Assembly: GCA_022606135.1 (NCBI GenBank)
Contig: JABYQN010000001.1
Span: 4,836,001 to 4,900,000 of the forward strand
DNA from: Fomes fomentarius
Lineage: Eukaryota > Basidiomycota > Agaricomycetes > Polyporales > Polyporaceae
Direction: 5' to 3'
DNA length: 64,000 nucleotides
In this document: positions 24,010 through 35,421 of the stretch, piece after piece
Layout: each line of letters opens with the position of its first letter
Numbering within the stretch: the first letter of the stretch is position 1
Program-made: the position numbers and the translations under genes
Notes under the pieces: generated by a model
The model's input: the letters and a program-made list of their open reading frames with translations, nothing else
The model's database searches: none
What the model was told of the DNA's origin: nothing

Positions 24010-26190
24010 TCATAAACACCTGTTATCGGGTGGCGAAGACGGCCTGAGCTATAGTGTAGGCAGTGTTCTAAGTAGTTCGAGTGCGATTCATGTGCGCGAT
24101 TGCACCTGAGAACGAGGCTGGGTGAGCACTGACAAGGGCCCTTCTCTGCTCGTAGTTGATATATTGGGCTCCAAGAAGGCGATGAGCTCGAGCTACGTAT
24201 AGGGTACTGAGGGCCTATGATTCATTCACCTGGTACGAGTCGCGTGGGTCTAAGTCGAGAAGCAGGTAGGGGAGGGCTTGCGACAAGGAAGACAAAGAAG
24301 GGGTTCAAGCTCAAGCTCTCAAGCGTGCATCGGGCTGTCATATCCGACTAAGGACAATTTTCACGCATCATCCCGCGCGGCCCGGCCCGGCCCAACTGCC
24401 AGGAGTTCGGATGTCCGTCACTTACGCACTCGACTAGGCTCATGTGCAATGCCACACTAGAGAACCATAAACGTCTAGACCCTCAGAAGGTGGATGGATG
24501 GGCTCAAGGTAAGCATCCGGTCATCGACGTGCGATGTGGCGTTGTTGCGACGTTGTGCTGACCTAGACTTATGCTCCTGCAGCCTAATGTTTCAGCGACT
24601 GACAATGCTAGTCAACACGACCGCCCGAGGTACAGAATCATCCCCCTGCAACCGCGCCAATGACACGCCTGAGGTATTTACAGCATGAACCAGCCGTCTC
24701 CGACCTTCGACGCGAGTCGGTCGTTCTAGGACACTCATCACGTCAGTAAGTTTTCGATCCCTGTTCTTCCCATCACTAAGTACCCATGTTTCATATGCCG
24801 TCAATCATAAAAAGGTGCATACATTCAAGCAAGGCCCCTTCTTGGTTGATCAGAGGCTGGGTTCCGTCCCCCAGGTTTGGTCTCGGTCTTCTTGTCCGTC
24901 AGCATCACGTGGTCTGCGCCATTTCTCTCTGCACCCTTTCATCCTGTGCCTGTTCACACTGTGGATGATCTGGCATGTGTCTGTCACACAATATGTGTGT
25001 TCCTCTCCTCTCTTTTGTCCACTCTCTCTTCCCTGCTTCTCGCATCCCCGTCACATCCAAGTCTTTGCGGTGCGTTTCTCTTCCCTTCTCGCAATTGCGG
25101 GCTGTCAGATGGGGCGCATCATGTCCCATGGTCCGGAATCGAGGGAATGCAGACGCACGGGTGTTGCCCTCTCCCCCGTTCCATCAACCGAGGCACGATC
25201 AGCCGAAAGTACCTCAGTCATCGAGGCAATCTGCATCTATGCGATCCTTGCAGCATATGTATGCATGTACTTGACCCTGGTGATGGTTCGCACCAGGTCC
25301 ATTCGCGTTGTCCGACACTCGATGAACCAGATCAGCTGGGTCAGACATGGCGTGTACAGACCGTAGACAGCGTCCTCAGATGAGCTCGCTAGAGTGGGTC
25401 GCATACGGTTGAGTTGGCATCAGAGGGCCTGCGCACGATTCCCAGTTGCGCAGCAGAGATGGCACAGGCTGGGGCGCATATAGTCAGTGTTATACTCTTG
25501 TATGTGTCTCCAGTCCTGCTTGCGCCTGATAGACCCAATGGAACATCAAGACCGACACAGTGCCTCTCAGTCTGTGCTGCGCCATTAAGGTGCATACGTC
25601 TCGATTCCAGATATTAGTGTCAGTATATGTGTGGAAACATCATGAAAAGGCTCGTATATGGAAGGTTGCTATGGGTTCAGATCACGAAAGTGTTTGTTGA
25701 CCTGGTAGGTGGATCGTTGCCCAAGTTCTGCAGATAGAGAACGCATTGCGGCGTAGACGTCTGCACCCCTATAGGTGCAGATCTCGTAGCAGTCCAAGTC
25801 AAGTGTCGTTGATTCAGCCTTGGCGTCGTGTGCCATGAGTGCATCGTAGTTTACGGGAGGCTCCTTGGTTTGCTCATGTCTTTAGTCTTTAGCCATGGGA
25901 GTGAGCTCGAAGATAGGTCAAGATGCAGTCCTGATAGAGACCGTGATGGCGCGATGACGCAGGAGGGATTACTCTCCAAGTATGGCAACGGTTGCGCGTG
26001 TGTCCTCTCACTCTGTTGTGTTCCACCAACCTTGCATCATACACTGCACACAGATATGTATATATATAGTATGTGATGCACCAGGTTCTGAGCGGACGAG
26101 AGCGTCTGGGTTGCGTTAACTTCAACATCTTCCTCATCCCTGGTACCGGTAGCTCCGAAGCCTGCCACTGTGAACATGGCACTGACAACC
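24010..26190. other. Gene-poor stretch with the second copy of a dispersed repeat
   Basis: No gene supported. Plus-strand frames at 24815-25383 are CT-rich and open in all three frames, which reflects composition rather than coding. The repeat at 25499-25990 is entered separately. Confidence 0.4.
25499..25990. repeat. Dispersed repeat, copy 2
   Basis: Same-orientation relative of 10109-10510, with several short blocks in the same order and an extra ~90 bp (about 25690-25780) absent from copy 1. Immediately to the right, at 26080-26190, begins a block related to 13930-14020, so the copies may be parts of one larger old duplication. Confidence 0.7.
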
Positions 26191-26882
26191 TGGCACCACC
26201 GAATTATGATATCACTACTACATTCTCATATCCATCCATACCACCGAGCGCACAGAATCCACGCCGGAGATGGTCAAACACTGTCCCTTGTGATCCTGGG
26301 GTGCCGTCATGAAAGACGACGGAAGTACTGATAAGTACACCACGATGATGCGAGTGGCGGGGTGTGAGCATAGCGTCGCAGCACGATCTGGTGAGCACGA
26401 CAATCACAACTTGATGATAGTCGAACATGATGTCTAGAATTTGTACGAGCAGTGGAGAGTACCGGTCAGAAACTGACGAAGACGGGTATGTGCGTATCGC
26501 TGCGGTCCATTAGTAGGCGTGACAGACGACGATGGTAACTATCTATGAACGTTCACGTTTCTTGGGGATACGATCTGCCAGCCGACAGTGGCGTCGAGAA
26601 GACGAGTGCCGAAGGTGGTACAGTGGGGCTACGAAGAACTTGACCCTGACCGAGACCGTGGACTGGCGCTGCATGACGACCTATAGAAAGAGCGCGTCTA
26701 TAGGGACCTCTAAGGGGAGCGTACACCATGTACTACTACGTCGCACCGCACGCGATTAGTGAGCCGTCTCGACGGAGGTCTCGATGAACACCGCGGGGGG
26801 TCTGACGGGACGGGAGAGAGTTGAATGGTCAGCCTGAGAGCATAGTACTGGTACCAGCAGATCGGAAGAGGGCAGGTCTAAC

Positions 26883-28896
26883 TCACATGCGCACTGCGCC
26901 GCCGCTCGAGTTCTGCATCTCTAAAACGGTGAGGTTCCGATCCCGAGACAAGTTGGTGAGAGTGGAGATGGTCGTGATGCCTGATGCCCCAGCCATGTGG
27001 TTGCGCAGCCCTTCACGCGCGTTCAGACTGGCGACCATGGACACCGTGTACACTGAGGGACGGTGGCGGCGGTTCAGTCGACTATCGCGGACCAGACGAG
27101 GAACGGGCGACTCACGACTGGTGCCGACGTATGACAATATGAGATATATCAGCGTGTCGCCCTTTGTCAGGTTCTATGCATGGGGGGGATGTCTCAGGAA
27201 GGTGTTCGTGAGAGACGGTCGTAGAGAATGACATACCGTTACGATCGCCAGCAGCGCGAGAACGCTGCACGTCATGGGATGGTGAGAAAGATTTTAACCA
27301 TGCAAACGTAGGAACAGTCGCATACCTAGTCAACAGGCCAGTGTTGATGGTGTAGAAGATCAGTCGATTGATCAACCGTTTCAACCTGCGCATCGCGAGA
27401 CTTGAGTTGGGCATCAGGCACGGTCAATGTGAGGCTGTAGACTGACCTCGAACCGCCTGTTCTGGACGTGATCAAGAGAGCGACGAGGGTCAAGCTAATC
27501 GCGATGTCCGTTACGGCGATTAGTGAGTTAGTCAGGGCGACGTATTTCTAGGAGCAGCCTTAGCATTGCCGGTATTTGTATCTCTACAATGACATTCACC
27601 TTCATATCAGAGAGCGCGGCAACGGAATTTGTCAATATGCTAGGAAGGCGACATTAGTATCGCTGACCCGGGCCAGATCAAGGGAGGTGGCGAACATCTT
27701 TACCACGAGCACTGTCCGGGATGTGATGAATGAAGGACCGCCAGATGTTGCAGATGCACTCACTTATGCTAACGCCTGGAGGACCACCGTGGCGATGTCA
27801 GCGGTGCGGACCAAACGTCGATGTTACATGATCATATTACCCCAACACGCTGCGACCAGGAGCAACTGGTATTAGAGCCAATCAGATGGATTTAAAGTGT
27901 GTTGTGGGACCCAGGGGGAAACGTACCAAGACTACTGTGACGACAGGATATCTACAAACTGCGAGCCGCAGATGAGATACTGTGGCACGACGGCTGGAGT
28001 CATACGTACGGGCTGATACTCGGAGCACGTAGAACCTGACACGGAGAGGGAATATGAATGATACGTTGATGTACTTCAGGAAAACGACATACAATTGGAC
28101 CAGAGCAATAAGGGTAGCCTCAGATGTGCACGATGTCAGAGTGCTATCCGACTTGCTTGACGTGGTGGACTTACATTGACGGCTGTTTGTCCCTATGATC
28201 GTTTGGAGAACCGGTGTGAGATGCGCGCTCTGCTCGACTACAACTTTCGACAGCACTCACGCTTGCTGTCCTGTAATGGTTTAGGTAAAAACGTGACGTG
28301 TAGACATAACACCACTGATATAGACATACCATGCGATCTTCGATTGACCGACTAGGTCGTTGTGAGCGTACACCAGATAATGCGCCACTGTGACGATGGT
28401 GAGTTAGTACCGTACCACACGTGGACAGCTAACGCAGACGGCTGACCAGTGTATGAATACAGCGCCATTTGGAGACAATCCAATGTCCAGACGGCCCCGA
28501 CCTTGCGGCCATACATGCGGTCAGTGTGAGAACGAAGACGGTGGGGAGGGTGATAGATGGAACGCACAGCCGCCTTCAACGTGCACCTGTCCTCGCGCCA
28601 ATAGTGGCGAAGGTATGAGGCGACCTGACCGGTAGCGACTAGGGGAAAGCGGGTGAGGAGTGATGGACGGGAGAATGACGAGTCAGATACCTCCAAAGAT
28701 CCTGGAACGAGGTAAACATATTTGAAGTGCGGTGTGAGTGGAATGGAGAGACACTTACGTTCCGGTGATACCGAGGCTGCACAGTATGACACCGACACTA
28801 CAGGAATGAGCTGCCAGTAGAGATGGGAAGAAAAGGCGAGGGAAGGACTTACTTCCAACTCAAGTACGTCTCGAGGTCGAAGGGAGCAGCACTCAT
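26883..28896 (-). CDS. DUF6534-like multi-helix membrane protein, copy E2
   Basis: Near-identical paralogue of the gene at 17912-19905, in the same orientation about 9 kb away. It starts MSAAPFDLETYLSW at 28896 (one extra Ala), shows the same order of blocks (GQVASYLRHYWREDR, VGAVWTLDCLQMALYSYT, AHYLVYAHNDLVGQSKIAW, FYVLRVSAR, RLINRLIFYTINTGLLT, PSVYTVSMVASLNAREGLR) and stops at 26883. Differences from E1 are scattered substitutions and a few in-frame or intronic indels. Unlike E1 it keeps an intact TATATATATA box about 310 bases upstream, so of the two it looks the better candidate for expression. Function unknown. Middle exons (about 27900-28250) are not modelled with certainty. Confidence 0.75.
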
Positions 28897-29480
28897 TGTG
28901 AGGGAATAGTCGTGAGTAGCTGGATGGGGGGGGGGTGAAAGGATTGAGGAAGGGAGAATTTATGTGGAGTGAATTGGGTGATCGAGAGCCGGAATTACAC
29001 CGTGCGCGATAGTGGCGCATCCCGAGGACCATGGCAATTGATTGCAAATTAAGGGTATCCTATGCATGGTATGATGCGATGCAAATCAGTCGGACGACCA
29101 ATAGTGATCCTGCAACCGACCAGGAATGAGAGATGGTCCAGCAAGTTGCAACCCGCCGCGCTCTTCGCCAGTCAGCGGGGTCTGTTTCGGTAAAGAGACG
29201 CTACTATATATATACGCTGGTTGAAAGCCACGATCGCTGTCCTTATCTTTCTTCTATCCAGCGTGGATGACTGAGTGAGTGCCAGGTTCTCTCGTCCTCA
29301 TACTACTTACAAGATCCATGTAGTATGGTCCGGGCGTGAGTAGAGATGTTGCAGCGCGCGAGTGAGATTCAATTCAAGGAACGGATTGGCGCCTAGGCGT
29401 TACCTCCCGGCCCGGAAACCCGCCGGAAGAATCGCTTCGGAGGTTGTTCGGGAATCCGGCGCTTAGAGCGAGGATCCGTG
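28897..29480 (-). repeat. Upstream part of the duplicated DUF6534-like unit (E2)
   Basis: Matches the region upstream of E1 (19906-20560) in order and orientation. It contains GGCCCGGAAACCCGCCGGAA near 29410-29430, a GC-rich block also seen in altered form upstream of E4 near 43780. Confidence 0.7.
29205..29223 (-). promoter_or_regulatory. Conserved core promoter of copy E2
   Basis: Minus strand CAACCAGCG followed by TATATATATA, about 310 bases upstream of the E2 start. The same block is found at the same distance upstream of E3 and E4. TATA-box function is inferred from composition and conservation. Confidence 0.55.
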
Positions 29481-30595
29481 CTCGATTCTGAAAAGCGACT
29501 CGGAGTCGGATGCTGGGGCCCATCCCGTCTGTCGCAGTTCGTTGCATGTCTTTCTTACGAATATGTTAGGTTCGACACAAATCCCCCACACGGCAAAAGT
29601 GCTCGCCCAGACGGCACCGCTCTTCTCTTCCTGCCACCTCGCTCCTTGCCTGCACTGGCTCTCACTGACTCACTCCTCGATCAACCCTCCCGCACTCTTC
29701 GATCTCCACCTCCCTATAGCACGCATTCGACCGTGCTCTCCTCTTAGTCACTCATGGCTCGCGTCTGCTCCCCTCACTCGATGCAATCCTCGACGCGATG
29801 CTCTCTCGCATATCAGTCAGTAGTCTCTCGCAGTCCGTCCTCTGGTCTGCCCGCGCTGTACACAGAGGACCTCGGAGAGATTGAGATCGTTCGTTCTTAG
29901 ATTCGTGTTCCATCTTACTCACGACGTATAAACCTCTTCATTCGCTCTTCAATCGCGAACATGGCTTGTATCGCGTCCCCCACCTAACGCTGTTCAACGT
30001 TGGTCAATCTTGCTCTCGCGCTCGCCCATGCCGCCTTCAAGGCCTGTCATATGCTGTAGCTACTGTCTACCGACCTGTGTCTCCATACTCACCTCGTCGG
30101 GTTCAGACGCTGAGGATGACAGCTGTTGCGGAGTGCTAGGTCTGGTACTCAACGGTTTGACGTAAGCTATGCATGTAGTCGCTCAGCAGCCCTATCTAAC
30201 GTCTATGGCGGAGCATTGATGGCCGCACGCTAACTGGCACAATCAGATCCCAACTTTCACTATCTACACTTTGGACTGTGAGCGTAGTCAGGTCGCGCTC
30301 ATATGTCCTTCCCCTTCCGCTGCGCCTCACGTTTGCCCACGTCCAACAGTCATTCTTTGTGGCGAAACTAGTCCGTGTACTGCTCATTAAATCTGAAGGC
30401 AGCGACTATGCTGTTGATAGCCCGAGTTGGAGCTATGATGCCCGCTGTCGGGCTCAGGATAGCTCTCAAGACGAGTCGTGCTCGCGAATTGAGCCGGCGT
30501 GCCGATTTCTGACAGACAGGCACTTGGACAGACATTGACGCTCCTGCCTCCTCACCCTCATAAGCCCCGCCCAGGCCCTTTCTCTGCCCTCTTCC
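29481..30595. other. 5' flank of the seven-helix gene, shared with 55.1-56.2 kb
   Basis: No gene. Blocks such as CTCCTTGCCTGCACT (29640), CGTGTTCCATCTTA (29900), GCTCTCGCCCATGCCGC or close variants (30020), and ATTGAGCCGGCGTGCCGATTTCTGACAGAC (in part, 30490) recur in the same order at 55160-56160 upstream of the decayed copy at 56218. The promoter of the gene at 30596 should lie in the last few hundred bases. Confidence 0.55.
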
Positions 30596-32369
30596 ATGGC
30601 CGACTTATCACCTCCACGCCTCTTCCTATCCAACAACCTCACAGGGTACTTGGATGACCTTGTTGGAAGCAACTCCATGTCCTCGTCCGGCATCTGGGGC
30701 GGCTTCATCTACCAGATCCTCGCCACTTCTCTATTTGGTATGTCATGTTCTTCCTCCAGACAGTCGCGGCTTACATGCTCTCACATGGCAGGTGGCCTTA
30801 CGATCTGCGCTGGGGTTGCAGCCATCGCACTCATGTCCGTACCCGTCCTTCAATTTCTCTGCCGTCGCTCACATCATAACACACAGCAGAGGTGGCACAA
30901 GTCATCCTAGCCGCCCACGCACCCTGCTGCTAGCCGCCATCGGCGTCATGTATGTAGCCACCGCCGTATTTATCACAGCGAACCTGTACAGCGCCTCGCT
31001 CTACGTGACATCTCAGGCCATCACTGCCCAAAACCTCAATTCGACGATCGGCTGTCTCCGAGCACATCCAGCAGCAGATCAACTCACGCTCAGCTGCATG
31101 CAGGAATCGTTCTGGGACCCGCCATTGAATACTGTACGCGAAAGACACGTCGTTCGTCGACAGCAGTGCGCGAGCACCGCCGCTCTCACCGTTGATGTCG
31201 GTATATGCGATGCTATCTTCTACTAAACACTCACCGCCTACAATACTAGGTAGCTATCGGAGACGCAATCGTCTGGTGGAGAGCCTGGGCAGTCTGGAGA
31301 GGCAGTCGCGCCGTGTCTCTTGTGGGCCTCCTCTTCATCCTCCTTACAATCGGCGAGTCCCTTCCTGTCCCGCATCCCGCATGTTTCTCATCTTGTTCCA
31401 GTCATGAGCGCGCTGAACGCCACGAACGCATGCACCCTCGACTTCCGCGCCGGCGAGGGAGTGGACTCTAGAAGCGCCGGACTGTTCTTTGGAGATGCGT
31501 ATGGTACTGCAGCCTCTGTACTGACTCTGGCAGCGAACGTGGCTGCAACGGCTCTCATAGGCTATCAGGCATGGTGAGCTCCGCGCTTTCCGAGTGAAAT
31601 TCGCATCACTGAGAGTGTCCGTTCAGGGTGAACAGGAGATTCATCTGGAAAGGTGACACGGTCGACGGATCGTCCTCCTCCCAGATCGAGAAGGTCTTCT
31701 CGCTCCTCCTCGAGTCGGGAGTGGTGTATTGCCTCATATGGGTAAGCTCACCGAGAGGGAGGGAGGGAAGCGCAACGACGACGACGACGCTGACTATCCG
31801 ATGCCAACTCAGACCGTCGTCGTCGTCGGGCACGCCTACTGGAACTCGGCGATCTCGCAGAGCAATCTGGCCAGCTTCAGCGTGGACGCCGTCAATCGCA
31901 CGCTGTCCGTGGGCACATTCGTCCTCGTCGTCAGCCAGTTCGTCAACGGCGCTCTTGTTCCGATCATCGTGAGCAGTATTACCCGTCTCTCTTCCTTTTC
32001 CTTTCATCTCCCCCTCAGCTCAGCTCAGCTGACACCGGCCCTGCCATGCCCACCCCGTAGGCGATATATCCGACCGTCATTGTTATCGTCGTCACGCTGA
32101 ACAGGTCCTGCTGCGATGCTGTGGTGACCCATTGTCGTCCGGATCCCCCCGGTCGTGGGGCCGTGACTCTCACCTCCATCGGCTTTCGTCACGATAGTTT
32201 GGAGCTTGGAGGCGACAGTGCGGAGGACGACAACACATCGTGCCCGTCTCCGTCATCATTGCTGGCAGATGCAGCAGCAGCAGCAGCAGAGGGACACGCG
32301 GCGACGCCACTCAGCAATGCTGCCGCCACGTTGAGGAGTCACACCGAGCACAGCCAACTCGGACTGTAG
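30596..32369 (+). CDS. Seven-helix membrane protein of a multicopy Agaricomycete family, intact
   Basis: Predicted 448-residue polytopic membrane protein. Exons 30596-30737, 30792-30834 (43 nt), 30890-31196, 31250-31352, 31402-31573, 31627-31741, 31813-31968 and 32061-32369 sum to 1347 nt with consistent phases. Helical blocks in order are SGIWGGFIYQILATSLFG, LTICAGVAAIAL, TLLLAAIGVMYVATAVF, IGDAIVWWRAWAVW, ASVLTLAANVAATALI, QIEKVFSLLLESGVVYCLIW and AIYPTVIVIVVTLNRS; the tail has a CAG-coded Ala run. The fourth intron starts GC (GCGAGT at 31353) and ends AG, supported by the conserved 103-nt exon before it. The family is common and expanded in mushroom-forming fungi; I know no established function. 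Relatives here: 1-308, 11024-12649, 60473-62361, and fragments at 50320 and 56218. Confidence 0.88.
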
Positions 32370-32954
32370 ACACGCCCCCGAGCAATACTATTGTCATTCT
32401 GACTGGGAAATGTACTTCGCATGCTTGGAACTGCTTGCACCGCCAGAAGACTGCATGGTGAACTATGTCAAAATCGTGGGTGCGACTGCCAGTGCTCGTG
32501 TGTTCACCCCCCGGTCATCGACCTCGGAGGCGCCCAGGAAGCGCCAGATAGGGAGGAATGGCGTTCACTACATATTTACTATTAACTTCGTCTTCACCAG
32601 TTCTTCACTAAGAACCACTCGGAGACCACACATGCTCTCGTGCACAGTGACGAAAGAGGGCGCAGGGCGCAGACAGGACAGACTGACGGGCGCTCGGAGG
32701 ACTCGGACAGGACTGGGTGCAGCCGTCCTTTGGAGGACTTTGAAGGTGCCAAGGGATCTGGGGGACAGTTGGAAGCCGCGTCGCTCAAGGTGTCATCGGA
32801 CGTGACACGCCCCCGACGTCGCTGTGTTCTCTCTCACTTTGGCCCGATGGTGCTCTCTGGACCGACATATCATATATGTTAGTGTTCCCAACCGCACACG
32901 AAGTTGGCTCACAGGGGCCGTGTCATACCTTCAAGCTTCGTCCAGCTCTACTGG
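32370..32954. other. Spacer, no gene seen
   Basis: Short plus-strand frames overlap without domain or splice evidence. Similarity to the kinase-like genes begins only near 32960. Confidence 0.4.
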
Positions 32955-34420
32955 CACTGGTAACATCGCTCGGATACCCTCCCTCGCCCTCCCCTTCCCG
33001 CACTAGCGACCAGCTCAAAGTCGAAGAGGACAGCCCTGACCCTTATGGACGAACAGGTTTTGGCCTCCGCAGACCGTCAGACGCAGATCCCCAAACACGA
33101 ACTTGAACCCGCGGCCGACTCGGATTGTGCCACACCGTCACGTGGCGCGTCGGCTCCTGTGCGAGGCTCCTCGGTGATGTAGTCCAGACTTCATGGCCCC
33201 GGGGGACGACCCACAAGCCCACGTCGGACGCATACGCACAGTATCGCGTGTATCCTCGGACCCGGACCCTGTGAGGACGCGTCGCGGTTAAGAGATTTAT
33301 AGGATGTTGGGCCTTCGGAGTCACGCCGGTCGCAAGTGCGTCAGATTCCTATCTATAGTAGGGAGTAACACAAGCGTAGCGACGGTAGTCCGAGCTATAT
33401 GGAATCCTAACCCTGTCCATATCCCTTACAGGGGTACTCCGAGTCGTCGGCCACCTTTGCCTTTGTGGGGTATTCGTCAGGTTCTTCCGTACATCGTGCG
33501 CGGAAGAGCCTGTGCGATATTTGGCATCATCCAGACGGGTGTGGAGTAGCCCCTGGCCCTTTGGGCGGGGCACCACGGAGGTGTAGTCTGTCAGGTTTTG
33601 CACGATAACTTGAAGCCTGTCGGCGAACACTGCGCCGCTGATGTCATGCTGAAGAACAGTGCGGGACAGTAGCAAAGCTTCCTGATCTTCCGTTCCTGTG
33701 ACAGAACGGTCTAGAGAGAATCGAGGTAACAACACACTGGCATTGAGTATGGGCCTCGTCAGAGGAGTATATAGGGACGCCCGGCCATGTGGTTTGATGG
33801 TGCGCGACGCCACAAGAGAGTGAACGAGTCTAGAGGTCGACTGCACGCGCGATAAAACGTTGCGCATGGCCGCTGAGCCCCTTGTGCTTAAATTCTCTAC
33901 CTTTCAGATCGCCCATGATAAACAAAGGAAGTGGGCGAAGATGATGGACGGCGGTTAATTGGAGCGAGGTCAAGTAGACGGGAATTAGGCATAAGATCTC
34001 GGTTGCTGAGTCTGGATGCGGACCTGAAGCGGCGATGCCGGCCAACCTGAGTGATATACCCTCGATCTATTTGCAACTCGGGCGACGTCGAGGGGCAAGC
34101 CTGAGGGGATTTGGATGGCTAGCAAGGATCATTGATGACTCAAGTGTGGAACAGCATTCTGTATGCATTCGCTAGTGACGAAGTGATAGGCGTCGACTAT
34201 GAAGGCCCGAGTTGTTTGTTCGGCACGAATAACAGCTTCGAGCGATAGCAGATGAGCGTACAGGGGTTGTCACAGTGGGAAATACGAGATCTAGATCTAC
34301 ACTGGACTCATAGATTGGTACTTCAATCGCACTGTGAGACGTGATCTTTCGGAAAGGATGTTCTTTCCGAGACTCCGACGAATGTCCTCCAGATGGCGTC
34401 TTCCAGAATGATTGGAGACA
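32955..34420 (-). pseudogene. Relic of a kinase-like gene (K3)
   Basis: Degraded copy of the gene at 38654-40755. On the minus strand pieces in order are an N-terminal exon (LEDAIWRTFVGVSERTSFPKDH, about 34340-34415), the TTRAFIVDAYHFVTSE block near 34200, then GTEDQEALLLSRT, SGAVFADRL and QNLTDYTSVVPRP (33560-33690) and a garbled C-terminal part with YCAYASDVGLWVV (about 33220). Frameshifts, deletions and stops interrupt it throughout, and the catalytic segment is not readable. Together with the divergent gene at 35422 it forms one of three kinase-like/DUF6534-like pairs. A TIR element (34423-34925) has inserted at its 5' end. Confidence 0.75.
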
Positions 34421-34422
34421 AA

Positions 34423-34925
34423 CACGACGGACAAGGCCCCGTATCTGGTATCCAGGATATTCGAAGGAAATTAGTGGGGCACCTTAAATATGCGGCCGGT
34501 GGCCAACATATTTCCGGCAAGTGGAAGACCGTGAGTGTCCCACCTATTTCCTGGGCCTGGATTCAGTTCAGGGAGAAGCCAACTCGATCTGGTGAGGGAC
34601 AAATGTCTGGCTTTGGAAGAAAATAGGAGAGTCAGACAAAGGATATTGTACCTATCCTATCGATTGTGTCGTACTTATATATCACAACCTGTTCTAGTTG
34701 TTCGTTAGATGTCAAATCCACCCTCTATCCAACCTTTGTCCCCAATAGGATCGACCCTTCTTCTCCCTGAAATGATCCCTGGCCCAGGAAATAGGTGGGA
34801 CACACACAATCTAGTTCATCTCTCCACCGGCAGGAAATACGTCAGCTGCCGGGCACATATTTAAGGTGCCCCACCAATTTCCTTCTGATATCCTAAATAC
34901 CAGATATAGGGCCTTGTCCGTCGTG
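34423..34925. mobile_element. Small TIR element (MITE-like), 503 bp, with 3-bp target duplication
   Basis: The ends are CACGACGGACAAGGCCC at 34423 and its reverse complement at 34925, flanked by AAA on both sides. Similarity between the arms continues inward for nearly 200 bp with mismatches (GGAAATTAGTGGGGCACCTT on the left, GGAAATTGGTGGGGCACCTT from the right, and the shared CCCACCTATTTCCTGGGCC), so the element could fold into a long hairpin. No coding content. The inverted paralogous site near 43940-43990 lacks it, which shows an insertion. Its ends resemble those of the element at 20647 (CACGRCGGRCAA), suggesting one CACTA-like source family. Confidence 0.82.
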
Positions 34926-35099
34926 AAAGGAACTCGTGTCTGCTTTGTCCCGAAAGGCGGAGAATAGGAATATCGAGTGTTATTTCATCCGTAGTAGCAT
35001 CACCGGCGCGATCATAATTACATAAGTAGATTCATCAGTTGGTTCAATAATCTTCCGCGTTCCGGCCGCGTTGGACCAATGTCACTAGATCGTGGCTTT

Positions 35100-35116
35100 C
35101 AACCAGCGTATATATC
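35100..35116 (+). promoter_or_regulatory. Conserved core promoter of copy E3
   Basis: CAACCAGCG then TATATATC, about 310 bases upstream of the E3 start. A 44-bp stretch from here to about 35143 is essentially identical to the inverted copy at 43743-43700 upstream of E4, and the TATA part is kept upstream of E2. Confidence 0.55.
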
Positions 35117-35421
35117 TACCGTCGAAACAGACACCTACTTGCGAAAAACGAGTAACGCAGTGCGCGAGTTTCAACTTGCTGGATCATCTCTCCTTCCTTA
35201 TCGGTTGCAGGATTATAATGGTTGCCCGACTCATCTGCATCGCGATCCGTATCATACCATGCATAATAGATCTGCCATCATCTGCCATCTCGGGATGCGC
35301 CACTACCGTGGACGGTGTAACTCCGGCTGTCGATCACCGGGTTCAGTCCACATAAACTGTCACTGCGCCTTCGTCGATCCTTTCGACCCCGCCGCATGCT
35401 GCTCACCATCAACCTCTCACA

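Noticed and set aside
24815..25383. Overlapping plus-strand frames of up to 183 codons
   Set aside because: Open in all three frames because of CT-rich composition; no consistent splice sites or domain.
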